From an uncultured Oscillospiraceae bacterium (GTDB lineage: Bacteria; Bacillota_A; Clostridia; Oscillospirales; Oscillospiraceae): DNA of 13,545 nt. Positions within the stretch are counted from its first letter, which is position 1, and every line of letters starts with the position of its first letter. The position numbers were made by a program, and so were the translations under genes. Below the pieces are notes generated by a model that saw nothing but the letters and a program-made list of their open reading frames with translations, was not told the DNA's origin and searched no databases. Location: positions 1-13,545 of the forward strand of contig CAAEDK010000286.1 of the NCBI GenBank assembly GCA_900754605.1, read 5' to 3'. This document shows positions 13,135-13,545 of this stretch, one piece after another.

Positions 13135-13545
13135 TCAAAAATCCATTTCCAGACCCTGAGACAGTTCCTCACGCTGAACCACAGCGGCTACCCGGCGTTC
13201 GGCCTCCTGAATAAGCGCGGTCCGGCCCAGGTTCTCACGCAGTTCCATTTCATAGAGCCTGTCGATCTGTGCCTGAGCCATTTCCTGTTCTTCAACGGAC
13301 CATTCCCGGTCCCAATACTCCCGCAGGATAATGGAGGGCGCTGAACGGTCTGAAGCGCTGTCATATAGGATCTGCCGCTCCCGGTCCCCGATGGTGATAC
13401 GTGAAATTTGGGACTCACGCCAAAGGGCGTCCAGATTACCCGGCAAGGTGTCCACAACCACATCGTGCGCTGACGTCGCGGTTGCTCTTGGAATGGTTCC
13501 GCGCTCATTTATCTGATAGAAACGGAGTAATGTGCTGACCAACGA
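13135..13545 (-). CDS. Unrecognised protein, C-terminal part (runs off the right edge)
   Basis: The minus-strand frame is open from the window edge to a TGA at 13137-13135 (136 residues visible). A TTG at 13542 is probably not the start because the frame continues upstream. The N-terminal part seen (LLRFYQINERGTIPRATATS) and the middle (RITIGDRERQILYDSASD) suggest a compact domain. The end is a long charged helix (SVEEQEMAQAQIDRLYEMEL, then IQEAERRVAAVVQREELSQG) finishing in LEMDF. It is rich in Arg and Glu with no membrane segment. It may be the tail of a large mobile-element protein, but I cannot name a family. A clean terminator follows, so it looks like an intact gene end, unlike its neighbours. 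Confidence 0.6.
   Translation of the reverse strand, partial: SLVSTLLRFYQINERGTIPRATATSAHDVVVDTLPGNLDALWRESQISRITIGDRERQILYDSASDRSAPSIILREYWDREWSVEEQEMAQAQIDRLYEMELRENLGRTALIQEAERRVAAVVQREELSQGLEMDF

Noticed and set aside
1..13545. CRISPR array, tRNA, rRNA or complete transposase
   Set aside because: No regularly spaced repeats, cloverleaf pattern, ribosomal RNA signature or transposase motif was seen on either strand.

Overview
The window suggests a GC-rich anaerobic Clostridia genome, most like the gut Oscillospiraceae (inferred, not tested). The reasons are a C/G-ending codon bias, an SLH-anchored S-layer-type protein, a bifunctional fermentative AdhE, and accessory genes of kinds common on mobile elements of that group: an excisionase-like HTH protein, a winged-HTH protein, a DUF6076-type protein, Fic and a PP2A-like phosphatase.

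Layout. (1) 1-3381: the 3' part of a large SLH-domain surface protein, closed by a strong two-part hairpin. (2) 3386-4173: a junk zone holding a minus-strand tail-fibre-like C-terminal fragment, a short plus-strand gene end, and frameshifted copies of an excisionase-like gene and a winged-HTH gene. (3) 4381-8352: an apparently healthy fermentation locus. It has a promoter with Rex-like half-sites, adhE (923 aa), a strong intercistronic hairpin, then a 300-aa open frame resembling the N-terminal two thirds of the AdhE alcohol dehydrogenase domain. That second frame has lost every recognisable iron ligand, and a hairpin terminator follows. (4) 8553-9664: a minus-strand DUF6076-like zinc-ribbon gene. 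(5) 9693-11216: the intact version of the mobile-element module (excisionase-like gene, winged-HTH gene overlapping by 4 nt, a structured 400-bp noncoding stretch, a ribbon-helix-helix-like gene). (6) 11255-13545, minus strand: a Fic gene with two early stop codons, a phosphatase gene broken by several frameshifts, a short orphan gene end, and the C-terminal part of an unrecognised protein running off the right edge.

How it fits together. The adhE locus sits between a decayed and an intact copy of the same excisionase/winged-HTH module, both on the plus strand. This suggests successive insertions of related elements followed by decay on both sides of a maintained metabolic locus. Four to six genes are visibly broken, while adhE, the ADH-like gene, the DUF6076-like gene and the intact module keep open frames with plausible ribosome sites. 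The most interesting point is the AdhE-like protein without metal ligands directly downstream of adhE. No CRISPR array, tRNA, rRNA or complete transposase was seen.
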